Positions 15,006 through 22,406 of a stretch of 31,625 nt of DNA are shown here, piece by piece. Positions within the stretch are counted from its first letter, which is position 1; each line of letters opens with the position of its first letter. Source of the stretch: an uncultured Lachnobacterium sp. GTDB taxonomy: Bacteria; Bacillota; Clostridia; Lachnospirales; Lachnospiraceae. The position numbers and the translations under genes are program-made. The stretch spans positions 1 through 31,625 of the forward strand of contig CAMFPD010000004.1 of the NCBI GenBank assembly GCA_945971355.1, in the 5' to 3' direction. The notes below the pieces were generated by a model. It did no database searches. It saw only the letters and a list, made by a program, of their open reading frames with translations, and was not told the origin of the DNA.

Positions 15006-15317
15006 ATGACAAATTTGGATTGTACTGTGATTAATTGTGCTTACAACAAGGACAAAAGCTGTAGCCGTAACGACATTTCCGTGGAAGGTAACAATGCAAT
15101 TTTACCATCAGAGACCAGTTGTGGAAGCTTTAAGCCAAAAACTTCTGACAAGGTAGATAATTCTTGTCGCTGTGTCAAGAAGGAGACTGATGTTTCCTGT
15201 GAAGCTGTTGAGTGCAAATATAATGCGTCTTATAAATGCTCTGCAAAACATATTGGTATTGCAGGTGGTCATGCAGATAATTCCAGTGAAACAGAATGTT
15301 CAAGCTTTGAACGTTAG
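15006..15317 (+). CDS. Cys-rich protein with two DUF1540 modules
   Basis: The 103-aa protein contains two copies of the small DUF1540 fold, each with the CxxxxCxYNxxxxCxxxxI pattern: LDCTVINCAYNKDKSCSRNDI (about residues 4-24) and VSCEAVECKYNASYKCSAKHI (about 61-81). Each copy closes with a further Cys (ETSCGSF, ETECSSF). The spacing suggests metal binding, probably zinc. Function is unknown; such proteins are common in spore-forming Clostridia. The start at 15006 fits the ribosome site at 14991-14998 with a seven-base spacer; an ATG at 15000 is too close. It lies between thrS and lgt with no obvious tie to either. Confidence 0.82.
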   Translation: MTNLDCTVINCAYNKDKSCSRNDISVEGNNAILPSETSCGSFKPKTSDKVDNSCRCVKKETDVSCEAVECKYNASYKCSAKHIGIAGGHADNSSETECSSFER

Positions 15318-15354
15318 CCAATTAGTTATAGCAGAAAAAAAGAATTAGTAAATG

Positions 15355-15386
15355 AGGGCGGATGCATGAAGCTTCCGCCTTTGTTA
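15355..15386 (+). terminator. Possible weak terminator or leader hairpin ahead of lgt
   Basis: AGGGCGGA (15355-15362) pairs with TCCGCCTT (15374-15381) around an 11-base loop. A short TTTGTT follows. The T tract is interrupted, so it may end the DUF1540 transcript only partly or shape the lgt leader. The lgt ribosome site starts one base after this run. Confidence 0.4.
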
Positions 15387-15398
15387 AAAGGAGAATGG

Positions 15399-16256
15399 AT
15401 GGATTACAATATTAATTTCCCTAATCTGCATATATATTTGGAACATGTTGGGAAGACGATAATGATTGGGAATTTCCCAATTGCATATTATGGAATAATA
15501 ATTGCCCTTGGTATGCTGGCTGGAATAGGAATAGCTTGTTGGATGGCAAAGAAAACAGGACAAAATCCTGATACATATTTTGATTTGGCAATTGTTGCAA
15601 TTGTTTGCTCTGTCATAGGTGCAAGAATTTATTTTGTAGTCTTCAGATGGGAATTATACAAGGATGATTTACTAAGTATATTCAACACAAGACAGGGTGG
15701 GCTGGCTATTTATGGTGGTGTGATAGCTGCCATAATCACTACTTTTGTTTTTGCGAAGGTCAAAAAGATAAAATTTGGTCTGTTGTGCGATACGGCAGGC
15801 CTTGGTCTTGTTCTTGGACAAATAATAGGAAGATGGGGAAACTTCTTTAACAGAGAGGCATTTGGAGGATACACAGATGGTTTGTTTGCAATGCAGCTTC
15901 CACTTTCAGCAGTTAGAAGCTCTGACTGTACAGAGGAGCTTCTGGCAAATATTGTTCAGGTAGATGGAATTAGCTATATTCAGGTTCATCCAACATTTTT
16001 GTACGAATCTCTGTGGAATTTGGTTTTGCTTATAATTCTAATTGCTTTTACTAAACATAAAAAGTTTGATGGAGAGGTATTCCTTTTATATTTATTTGGA
16101 TATGGAATAGGTAGATTTTGGATAGAAGGTCTTAGGACAGACCAGCTTCTTTTGCCGGTTGTGAACTATCCGGTATCTCAGGTGGTAGCAGTAGTTATGG
16201 CATCTGCAGCTATTGTGTGGATTGTTGTGGGTGAAATTAGGGCGAGAAAACAATAA
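15399..16256 (+). CDS. lgt: Prolipoprotein diacylglyceryl transferase
   Basis: This membrane enzyme moves a diacylglyceryl group from phosphatidylglycerol to the Cys of prolipoproteins, the first step of lipoprotein maturation. The 285-aa product has about seven membrane segments and the Lgt signature GRWGNFFNREAFGG (144-157). It also has the essential YYGI region (His/Tyr-rich loop near 30), HPTFLYESLWN near residue 206, and the R-x-E-x-L-R-T-D C-terminal motif (EGLRTDQ). The start at 15399 has AAAAGGAG five to six bases upstream; the longer frame from 15366 starts in the leader hairpin and has no ribosome site. It is followed by its own terminator and is not part of the division cluster. 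Confidence 0.95.
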   Translation: MDYNINFPNLHIYLEHVGKTIMIGNFPIAYYGIIIALGMLAGIGIACWMAKKTGQNPDTYFDLAIVAIVCSVIGARIYFVVFRWELYKDDLLSIFNTRQGGLAIYGGVIAAIITTFVFAKVKKIKFGLLCDTAGLGLVLGQIIGRWGNFFNREAFGGYTDGLFAMQLPLSAVRSSDCTEELLANIVQVDGISYIQVHPTFLYESLWNLVLLIILIAFTKHKKFDGEVFLLYLFGYGIGRFWIEGLRTDQLLLPVVNYPVSQVVAVVMASAAIVWIVVGEIRARKQ

Positions 16257-16321
16257 CTACCACATTCCACCACATAATAGTCATGTTTTATATAAAAACC
16301 CACAAAATCATAGGAAAAAGG

Positions 16322-16356
16322 TAACGCAAAGTTTTATGACTTTGCGTTATTTTTTT
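16322..16356 (+). terminator. Terminator after lgt
   Basis: TAACGCAAAG (16322-16331) and CTTTGCGTTA (16340-16349) form a perfect 10-bp stem with an 8-base loop. Seven Ts follow (16350-16356). It separates lgt from the division-cluster promoter. Confidence 0.92.
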
Positions 16357-16367
16357 GCTTAAAATCC

Positions 16368-16396
16368 TTGATTTTAATGGGCTTAGGGAGTATTAT
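16368..16396 (+). promoter_or_regulatory. Promoter of the division/cell-wall cluster
   Basis: TTGATT at 16368-16373 and TATTAT at 16391-16396 are 17 bases apart, with transcription expected near 16403. The MraZ boxes begin at that point and lie in the leader. The same two hexamers with the same spacing recur ahead of ftsZ. Confidence 0.75.
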
Positions 16397-16403
16397 ATAT
16401 GAT

Positions 16404-16452
16404 GTGTGGAGGAAAGTGGTGCCAAAACCCATATAAGTGGTGGGAAGTGGTG
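16404..16452 (+). promoter_or_regulatory. MraZ operator: phased AAGTGGTG boxes
   Basis: AAGTGGTG occurs exactly three times, at 16414-16421, 16435-16442 and 16445-16452. A degenerate relative (GTGTGGAG) lies at 16404-16411. Starts are 10, 21 and 10 bases apart, so all boxes face the same side of the helix. MraZ from several bacteria binds tandem GTGG-type repeats in front of its own gene and controls the cluster. Position just downstream of the -10 fits repression. Confidence 0.85.
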
Positions 16453-16495
16453 AAACACTTAATATCATTTATGAAGGGAAGGAGGTGCGGATGCC

Positions 16496-16927
16496 ATGTT
16501 CATGGGTGAATATAATCATTCAGTTGATGCAAAGGGCAGATTGATTGTTCCATCAAAGTTCAGGGAACAGCTTGGAAATGAATTTGTTGTGACAAAGGGT
16601 CTGGATGGTTGTTTGTTCGTCTATTCAAATGAAGAATGGCATCGCATAGAGGAAAGCCTTCGAGAAAAACCACTTACTTCAAAGGATGCAAGAAAATTCC
16701 TTAGATTCTTCTTCGCAGGAGCTTGTAATTGCGAAGTGGACAAGCAGGGAAGAATTCTTCTCCCAGCAAACTTAAGAGAGTATGCCGGGATAGATAAAGA
16801 TATTGTTTCGGTGGGAGTTTACAGCAGAGTAGAAATCTGGAGCAAGGACAGATATCTTGAGAGTACAGATTATGACGACATGGATGAGATTGCTGAACAC
16901 ATGGCCGAGCTTGGAATTGGAATTTAG
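16496..16927 (+). CDS. mraZ: Transcriptional regulator MraZ
   Basis: MraZ is a ring-forming DNA-binding protein of the SpoVT-AbrB fold that controls the division cluster and its own synthesis. The 143-aa product has two MraZ repeats, each with the DxKGRxxxP signature: VDAKGRLIVPSKFR (about 10-23) and VDKQGRILLPANLR (about 81-94). The opening MFMGEYNHSVDAKGR is typical of the family and supports the ATG at 16496, behind AAGGAGG at 16479-16485. An ATG two codons later is possible but poorly spaced. It is the first gene of the cluster, 21 bases ahead of rsmH, and its own operator boxes sit in the leader. Confidence 0.97.
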   Translation: MFMGEYNHSVDAKGRLIVPSKFREQLGNEFVVTKGLDGCLFVYSNEEWHRIEESLREKPLTSKDARKFLRFFFAGACNCEVDKQGRILLPANLREYAGIDKDIVSVGVYSRVEIWSKDRYLESTDYDDMDEIAEHMAELGIGI

Positions 16928-16947
16928 TAAAGAGAGGGAGATAAAAG

Positions 16948-17892
16948 GTGGAATTCAAACATTATTCCGTACTTAGAGATGAGACAATCGAAGAATTAAA
17001 TATTAAACCTGACGGAATCTATGTTGATGGAACACTTGGAGGAGCAGGTCATTCAATTGAAATCTGCAAGAGGCTTTCAGAGAAAGGCAGACTTATTGGG
17101 ATTGATCAAGATTCAGATGCAATAGCAGCAGCCAGTGAACGTCTGAAGGATTACATGGACAGGGTTACGATTGTAAGAAGTAATTATTCTGATATGAAGA
17201 ATGTAATCCATAACCTGGGAATAGATAAGGTTGATGGAATTGTACTTGATCTTGGAGTTTCTTCCTTTCAGTTAGATACACCGGAGAGAGGATTTACGTA
17301 CAGAGTGGAGGATGCTCCCCTTGATATGCGAATGGACGATAGACAAGCCCTTACAGCAAGAGATATTGTAAACGACTACAGTGAGATGGAGTTGTTTAGA
17401 ATTATCAGAGATTATGGAGAGGATAAATTTGCAAAAAACATTGCAAAGCATATCGTACAAGCAAGAGCAAATAAACCGATTGAGACAACAGGCGAGCTTA
17501 ATGAAATAATAAAAGCAGCTATTCCGTCAAAGGTTAGAGCTACAGGAGGACATCCTTCGAAGAGAACATATCAGGCAATTAGAATTGAATTAAATCATGA
17601 ACTTGATGTACTACAGGATAACTTAGATGATATGATAGACCTCCTGAATGATGAAGGAAGAATTTGCATAATAACTTTCCATTCATTGGAGGACAGAATA
17701 GTAAAATCTAATTTTAAAAAGAATGAAAATCCATGTACCTGCCCAAGCAATTTTCCGGTTTGTGTATGTGGTAATAAATCAAAGGGACATGTGATTACAA
17801 GAAAACCAATACTTCCTTCGGAGAAGGAACTTGAAGAAAACAGCCGTTCGAAGAGTGCAAAACTTCGAGTATTTGAAAAGGAGTTCAAATAA
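16948..17892 (+). CDS. rsmH: 16S rRNA (cytosine1402-N4)-methyltransferase
   Basis: The enzyme methylates N4 of C1402 in 16S rRNA, using S-adenosylmethionine, in the decoding centre. The 314-aa length is normal. Visible hallmarks are the YVDGTLGGAGHS SAM loop (about 26-37), GIDQDSDAI, the GIVLDLGVSSFQLDTPERGFTYRVEDAPLDMRM region with the conserved SSxQLD and PLDMRM, and GGHPSKRTYQAIRIELNHEL. IITFHSLEDRIVK and a Cys-containing CTCPSNFPVCVCG loop lie near the C terminus. It starts with GTG behind AGAGGGAG. It is co-transcribed with mraZ and directly abuts ftsL. Confidence 0.97.
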   Translation: MEFKHYSVLRDETIEELNIKPDGIYVDGTLGGAGHSIEICKRLSEKGRLIGIDQDSDAIAAASERLKDYMDRVTIVRSNYSDMKNVIHNLGIDKVDGIVLDLGVSSFQLDTPERGFTYRVEDAPLDMRMDDRQALTARDIVNDYSEMELFRIIRDYGEDKFAKNIAKHIVQARANKPIETTGELNEIIKAAIPSKVRATGGHPSKRTYQAIRIELNHELDVLQDNLDDMIDLLNDEGRICIITFHSLEDRIVKSNFKKNENPCTCPSNFPVCVCGNKSKGHVITRKPILPSEKELEENSRSKSAKLRVFEKEFK

Positions 17893-18366
17893 ATGAGTAA
17901 AACATATTATATAAATGGAAATACAGTAAGAGAATTAGAAGAAGCACAACCAATAAGACGGGAGAGAAGAAGCCGCGAGGAGATTGAGCGTGCAAGACGT
18001 GAGAAGAACAGAAGAAATGCAGCCAGAAGGAACAGAGAACGTGCTTTTGGAATGAGCAAGGGTTATGTATTTTTCTTATCTGTTTGTGTTGCAGCAAGTG
18101 CTTTTTCAGCTGTTTCACTTATTCAGACACAGTCATCAGTGTCTCAGAAGATGAAAAATGTAGCTGTGCTTCAGAGTCAGATTGAAGATCTTCAGTCAGA
18201 TAACAGTGCAAGATACAAGGAGATTACTAATTCTGTTGACTTGAATTATATAAAGGATGTTGCAATAAATGAGCTAGGTATGTCTTACGCATCTGAGGAA
18301 CAAGTGGTATACTACTCCGTAGAAAATAATAATTATATGGATCAGTATAGCGATATTCCAGAATAG
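17893..18366 (+). CDS. ftsL: FtsL-like division protein
   Basis: The product is a bitopic membrane protein of the divisome core that forms a coiled coil with FtsB/DivIC and activates the septal synthase. In the 157 aa, residues 1-52 are cytoplasmic and strikingly basic (many RR/RE runs). One membrane segment follows (YVFFLSVCVAASAFSAVSLI, ~56-75), then an outside coiled-coil segment (SSVSQKMKNVAVLQSQIEDLQSDN) and the INELGMSYASEEQVVYY end typical of FtsL/DivIC proteins. The ATG follows the rsmH stop without a gap, with AAGGAG at 17878-17883. Sequence alone cannot exclude a DivIC-type name, but the order rsmH-X-PBP makes FtsL the likely call. Confidence 0.85.
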   Translation: MSKTYYINGNTVRELEEAQPIRRERRSREEIERARREKNRRNAARRNRERAFGMSKGYVFFLSVCVAASAFSAVSLIQTQSSVSQKMKNVAVLQSQIEDLQSDNSARYKEITNSVDLNYIKDVAINELGMSYASEEQVVYYSVENNNYMDQYSDIPE

Positions 18367-18379
18367 CAGGAGAGATACA

Positions 18380-20473
18380 GTGACAACAAAACGAACACGA
18401 AAAAGAAAAAGACCAGCAGTAAAAATGAGCAGAACAATGAAAATGAAACTTATGGTTTTGTTTTCTCTGCTCGTTTTCTGTCTTCTAGGCCTGATAGGAA
18501 GGCTGATGTATATTGAGTATACAAGTGGCGAGGCATATACCAAAAAAGTGTTGTCATTACAGTCTTATGACAGTGTGACACTTCCCTTCCAAAGAGGAGA
18601 AATTGTTGATGCAAAAGGAACAGTGCTTGCGACTAGTGTGGCTGTTTATAATGTTATATTAGACTGCTCAGTTATGACAAGTGACGAGGATTACATTGAA
18701 CCTACTATAAATGCATTGGTGGAATGTTTTCCGGATTTGGACAAGGAGACTTTGGAGGGATATGCAAAGGATAAGAAGGATAGCAGATATATTATTCTTG
18801 AAAAGAAATTGCCCTATGACCAGATACAGCCTTTTGTGGAAAAACAGGATGCGGTGGATGATGATGGAGATAAAATAAATCCATTTATCAAGGGAGTCTG
18901 GTTTGAAACTGAATATCAGAGAGAATATCCATTTGGCAATCTGGCAAGCTCATTGATTGGTTTTACTTCAGCGGGCGATGTTGGTACAACTGGCTTGGAA
19001 AATTACTATAGCGATACACTTAATGGTGTAAATGGTAGAGAGTATGGATATTTAAATTCAGATAATGATTTTGAAAAAAATATTGTGTCTCCACAGGATG
19101 GAGATACTCTTGTAACTTCAATAGATGCGAATGTCCAGTCTATTGTAGAAGCCAAAATTAAGGAATTTAGTGAAACATATAAGGATAATGCGAGAGAGGG
19201 AGATGGGGCAGAGGATATAGCAGTGATTATCATGAATCCTAATACTGGTGAGATAGTTGCTATGGCTGATTATCCGACTTTTGACCTAAATAATCCAAGA
19301 GATTTGTCTTTTATGTATTCTGAGGATGAGCTGGCTGATATAAGCGATGAAGACCAGATGAATATTCTTAATGAACTATGGCAGAATTACTGTGTTACAG
19401 CAACATATGAGCCGGGTTCTGTACAAAAGCCATTTACAGTGGCTTGTGGACTGGAGACAGGTACATTGACCACTGATATGACTTTTTTCTGTGATGGAGG
19501 CGAGAATATCGCAGATTATAGGATCCGATGTGTAAACCGAAGTGGTCATGGATTGGAGACTGTGGAGAAATCTCTTATGGATTCCTGCAATGATGCATTG
19601 ATGCAGATGTCGTATCTTATTGGACCTGAGAACTTTTTGGAATACCAGTCAGTGTTTGGATTTGGACAGAAAACTGGTGTGGATTTGCCAGGTGAGGCTA
19701 ATACATCTACATTGGTTTTTGATTTAGATACAATTAAGACTATTGACCTTGCTACAAATAGTTTTGGACAGAACTATAACTGTACAATGGTTCAGATGGC
19801 AAGTGCTTTTTCTTCATTGATAAACGGTGGCAATTATTATCAGCCTCACGTTGTTACAAAAATAACAGATTCAAAGGGGAATACAGTGTCTAACATAGAT
19901 TCACTCTTGATGAAGAAAACAGTCTCTGAGAGTACCAGTGATATTTTAAAATCATACCTGCGCAGTGTTGTTTCAGATGGAACAGGAGGAACTGCAAAGG
20001 TTGATGGTTATTCCATGGGTGGAAAGACAGGAACTGCCCAGATGTATGATGAGGAAACACATCTTAGAAAAAAAGGATGTTATCTTGTATCATTTATTGG
20101 TTATGTGCCTTATGATAATCCACAGCTTGTGATTTATTGTGTGGTAAATCAGCCAAATACAGAGGATCAGGCACACAGTTATTATGCCCAGAACATCGTG
20201 AGAGAAATTTTGGAGGAAGTTCTTCCTTATATGAATATATATCCGGATGAGGAATTGACAGGAAAGAATGCTGATTTGGGAATAACGGGAAATAATCCAC
20301 CTTCCCACTCATTTACAAATGGAGCAGTTGAAGAAACACCACAGGATGATACTATAGAACAGATATCTGGTGATAATCCGGCTGAAACTACTCAGACACA
20401 GTCGGAAACAACACAACCTGAGCAGCCAACAGGTGACACACCACAAGAGAGTGTCGAACCTGAGCAAACGTAG
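18380..20473 (+). CDS. Class B penicillin-binding protein (FtsI/PBP2B-type transpeptidase)
   Basis: The enzyme crosslinks septal peptidoglycan outside the membrane. The 697-aa protein has a very basic cytoplasmic start (KRTRKRKRP), one membrane anchor (~23-43), and the dimerisation domain (LPFQRGEIVDAKGTVLATS) with RGxIxDRNG-like features. The transpeptidase domain carries the three motifs SVQK (347-350, nucleophile Ser347), SCN (402-404) and KTG (549-551). The last ~55 residues are a Thr/Glu/Pro/Gln-rich tail without a PASTA domain. It starts with GTG after GCAGGAGAG, 13 bases behind ftsL. Position next to ftsL favours the vegetative division PBP, with the next PBP as the SpoVD counterpart; sequence alone does not settle which is which. 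A terminator follows. Confidence 0.93.
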   Translation: MTTKRTRKRKRPAVKMSRTMKMKLMVLFSLLVFCLLGLIGRLMYIEYTSGEAYTKKVLSLQSYDSVTLPFQRGEIVDAKGTVLATSVAVYNVILDCSVMTSDEDYIEPTINALVECFPDLDKETLEGYAKDKKDSRYIILEKKLPYDQIQPFVEKQDAVDDDGDKINPFIKGVWFETEYQREYPFGNLASSLIGFTSAGDVGTTGLENYYSDTLNGVNGREYGYLNSDNDFEKNIVSPQDGDTLVTSIDANVQSIVEAKIKEFSETYKDNAREGDGAEDIAVIIMNPNTGEIVAMADYPTFDLNNPRDLSFMYSEDELADISDEDQMNILNELWQNYCVTATYEPGSVQKPFTVACGLETGTLTTDMTFFCDGGENIADYRIRCVNRSGHGLETVEKSLMDSCNDALMQMSYLIGPENFLEYQSVFGFGQKTGVDLPGEANTSTLVFDLDTIKTIDLATNSFGQNYNCTMVQMASAFSSLINGGNYYQPHVVTKITDSKGNTVSNIDSLLMKKTVSESTSDILKSYLRSVVSDGTGGTAKVDGYSMGGKTGTAQMYDEETHLRKKGCYLVSFIGYVPYDNPQLVIYCVVNQPNTEDQAHSYYAQNIVREILEEVLPYMNIYPDEELTGKNADLGITGNNPPSHSFTNGAVEETPQDDTIEQISGDNPAETTQTQSETTQPEQPTGDTPQESVEPEQT

Positions 20474-20497
20474 GATAAAAGAATTAAATTGTAACGT

Positions 20498-20527
20498 AAA
20501 AAGTGTGTGCAGGGCGCACACTTTTTG
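20498..20527 (+). terminator. Terminator between the two PBP genes
   Basis: AAAAAGTGTGTGC (20498-20510) pairs with GCGCACACTTTTT (20514-20526) with one G-T pair and a three-base loop. The right arm ends in five Ts. It would split the division cluster into at least two transcripts, with mraZ-rsmH-ftsL-PBP first. Confidence 0.8.
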
Positions 20528-20551
20528 CTATGTGTGAGATGATAGAATAAA

Positions 20552-20580
20552 CGTATCTGTGAAGGTACTGAACAGATACG
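20552..20580. promoter_or_regulatory. 9-bp perfect inverted repeat upstream of the second PBP gene
   Basis: CGTATCTGT (20552-20560) and ACAGATACG (20572-20580) enclose an 11-base loop, flanked on both sides by AATAAA-type sequence. No T tract follows, so it is not a terminator. It could be a protein binding site or leader hairpin for the second PBP transcript. I see no strong sigma-A promoter in 20530-20640. Confidence 0.5.
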
Positions 20581-20648
20581 AATAAACTTTAATTATAGGA
20601 AAAGCCACTGAGTGCATATTATGTAAGTAAATAGCAGGTGGTTTAAGT

Positions 20649-22367
20649 ATGTTTGGTCTTGTTAGAAATCGTACATATAATAAAAAGAAAATTCTTGTAA
20701 TGGGTACTTTGTTTTTGGCAGTACTGCTGTTTCTTGCAGCAAGAGTTGTGTTTCTTATCTATTACAGAGGTCCTGAACTGGCTGAAAAAGCCAAGGAGTT
20801 GCAGGAGAGAGAAAGGACACTGGTTGCACAGAGAGGACAGATATTAGATAGGAATGGTGTGATATTAGCAGAAAACCAGACCGTCTATAATATTTCTGTT
20901 ATACATAATCAGATAGAAGATGAAAAAGCGGTTGTGGATTTGCTTTCCGAGAAGCTTGATATGGACGCGGATGTGGTTTATGAAAAGGTTTCGAAGGTTA
21001 CGTCAATAGAAAAAATCAAAAACAATGTGCCAAAGGACATTGGCGATGAGATAATGGCCTATGGACTGAAGGGGATCAAAGTAGATGAAGGGTCAAAAAG
21101 ATATTATCCTTATGATAATCTTGCATCAAAAATTCTAGGATTTGCAGGAGGTGATAATCAGGGGATAATTGGACTTGAAACTGTATATGAGGATGTTCTG
21201 GCAGGGGAAAATGGCGAGCTTATAAGCACAACAGATGCAAGAGGTGTAGAGCTTGATGACTATATGGAAACTATTGAAGAGCCCATAAAGGGCGATGATC
21301 TGATGCTGACAATTGACTATAATATCCAGTGCTATTGTATGCAGACGGCAGAGAAGGTATATAGACAAAAGGAAGCAGAAGGGGTTTCTATAATTGCAAT
21401 GAATCCACAAAACGGTGAAATTCTTGCGATGGTTGATTACCCGGAGTTTAATTTAAATGATCCATTTTCCTTTACAGGAGATTTCAGCGAGTGTACAGAT
21501 TTAAATGAGATGTGGAGAAACAGCTGTATAAATGATACATATGAGCCGGGGTCGGTATTTAAGATAATAACAACTGCGGCAAGTCTTGAGGAAAATATAG
21601 TCAGCCTGGATGAGCAGTTCTTTTGCCCTGGATACATAACTGTTGATGATAGGACTATTCACTGCCATAAAACAACTGGTCATGGTTCAGAAAATTTTGT
21701 AGAAGCAATAGGCAATTCATGTAATCCGGTATTTATTACTTTAGGTCTAAGACTTGGAGTAGACAGGTATTACTCTTATTTTGAAAAATTTGGATTATTA
21801 GAAAAATCAGGAATTGACCTGCCTGGTGAGGCTGGAACAATAATGCATGATAAAGAAAATATGGGGCAGGTGGAGCTGGCAACAGTAAGCTTTGGCCAAT
21901 CCTTTCAGCTTACACCAGTAAGGCTTATGACTACGGTGGCAGCCCTTATTAATGGTGGAACTACAGTTGTTCCCCATTTAGGTAAGACGATTATTGACAG
22001 TGAAACGGGAGAGAGTACACCGATTTCTTATGAGGCAGGAGAGAGCATTGTATCATCTGAAACTTCTGAAACCTTAAGATTTTTGCTGGAAAAAGTTGTG
22101 TCAGAAGGCGGAGGAAACAAAGCATATTTGGAAGGATATGAAATAGGGGGGAAGACTGCTACCTCCCAGACCCTTCCAAGAAGTGATAATAAGTATATAT
22201 CATCATTTCTGGGATTTGCACCTGCAGATGACCCACAGATAATGATATTAATTAAAATAAATGATCCCCAGGGGGCATATTATGGTGGAGTGATAGCAGC
22301 ACCTGTTGCAAAGGAATTATTTGAGAATATATTACCGTATTTATCGGTTCTTGATAATAAACAATGA
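20649..22367 (+). CDS. Class B penicillin-binding protein (SpoVD/FtsI-type transpeptidase)
   Basis: A second single-pass transpeptidase, 572 aa, follows the first. It has a short basic start (RNRTYNKKK), an anchor (LVMGTLFLAVLLFLAARVVFLIYY, ~16-39), the VAQRGQILDRNG dimerisation motif (59-70), and a catalytic domain with SVFK (302-305, Ser302) and SCN (356-358). The third motif reads KTA (501-503, GGKTATSQ) instead of KTG. There is no PASTA domain at the C terminus. GCAGGTGG precedes the ATG. In the usual Firmicutes order, pbpB is followed by spoVD, so this may be the SpoVD counterpart; the family name is secure, the exact ortholog is inference. murD follows after 39 bases. Confidence 0.92.
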   Translation: MFGLVRNRTYNKKKILVMGTLFLAVLLFLAARVVFLIYYRGPELAEKAKELQERERTLVAQRGQILDRNGVILAENQTVYNISVIHNQIEDEKAVVDLLSEKLDMDADVVYEKVSKVTSIEKIKNNVPKDIGDEIMAYGLKGIKVDEGSKRYYPYDNLASKILGFAGGDNQGIIGLETVYEDVLAGENGELISTTDARGVELDDYMETIEEPIKGDDLMLTIDYNIQCYCMQTAEKVYRQKEAEGVSIIAMNPQNGEILAMVDYPEFNLNDPFSFTGDFSECTDLNEMWRNSCINDTYEPGSVFKIITTAASLEENIVSLDEQFFCPGYITVDDRTIHCHKTTGHGSENFVEAIGNSCNPVFITLGLRLGVDRYYSYFEKFGLLEKSGIDLPGEAGTIMHDKENMGQVELATVSFGQSFQLTPVRLMTTVAALINGGTTVVPHLGKTIIDSETGESTPISYEAGESIVSSETSETLRFLLEKVVSEGGGNKAYLEGYEIGGKTATSQTLPRSDNKYISSFLGFAPADDPQIMILIKINDPQGAYYGGVIAAPVAKELFENILPYLSVLDNKQ

Positions 22368-22406
22368 ATAACGTATACTAAGTTGTAGTTAAATGGAGGA
22401 TAAGAA

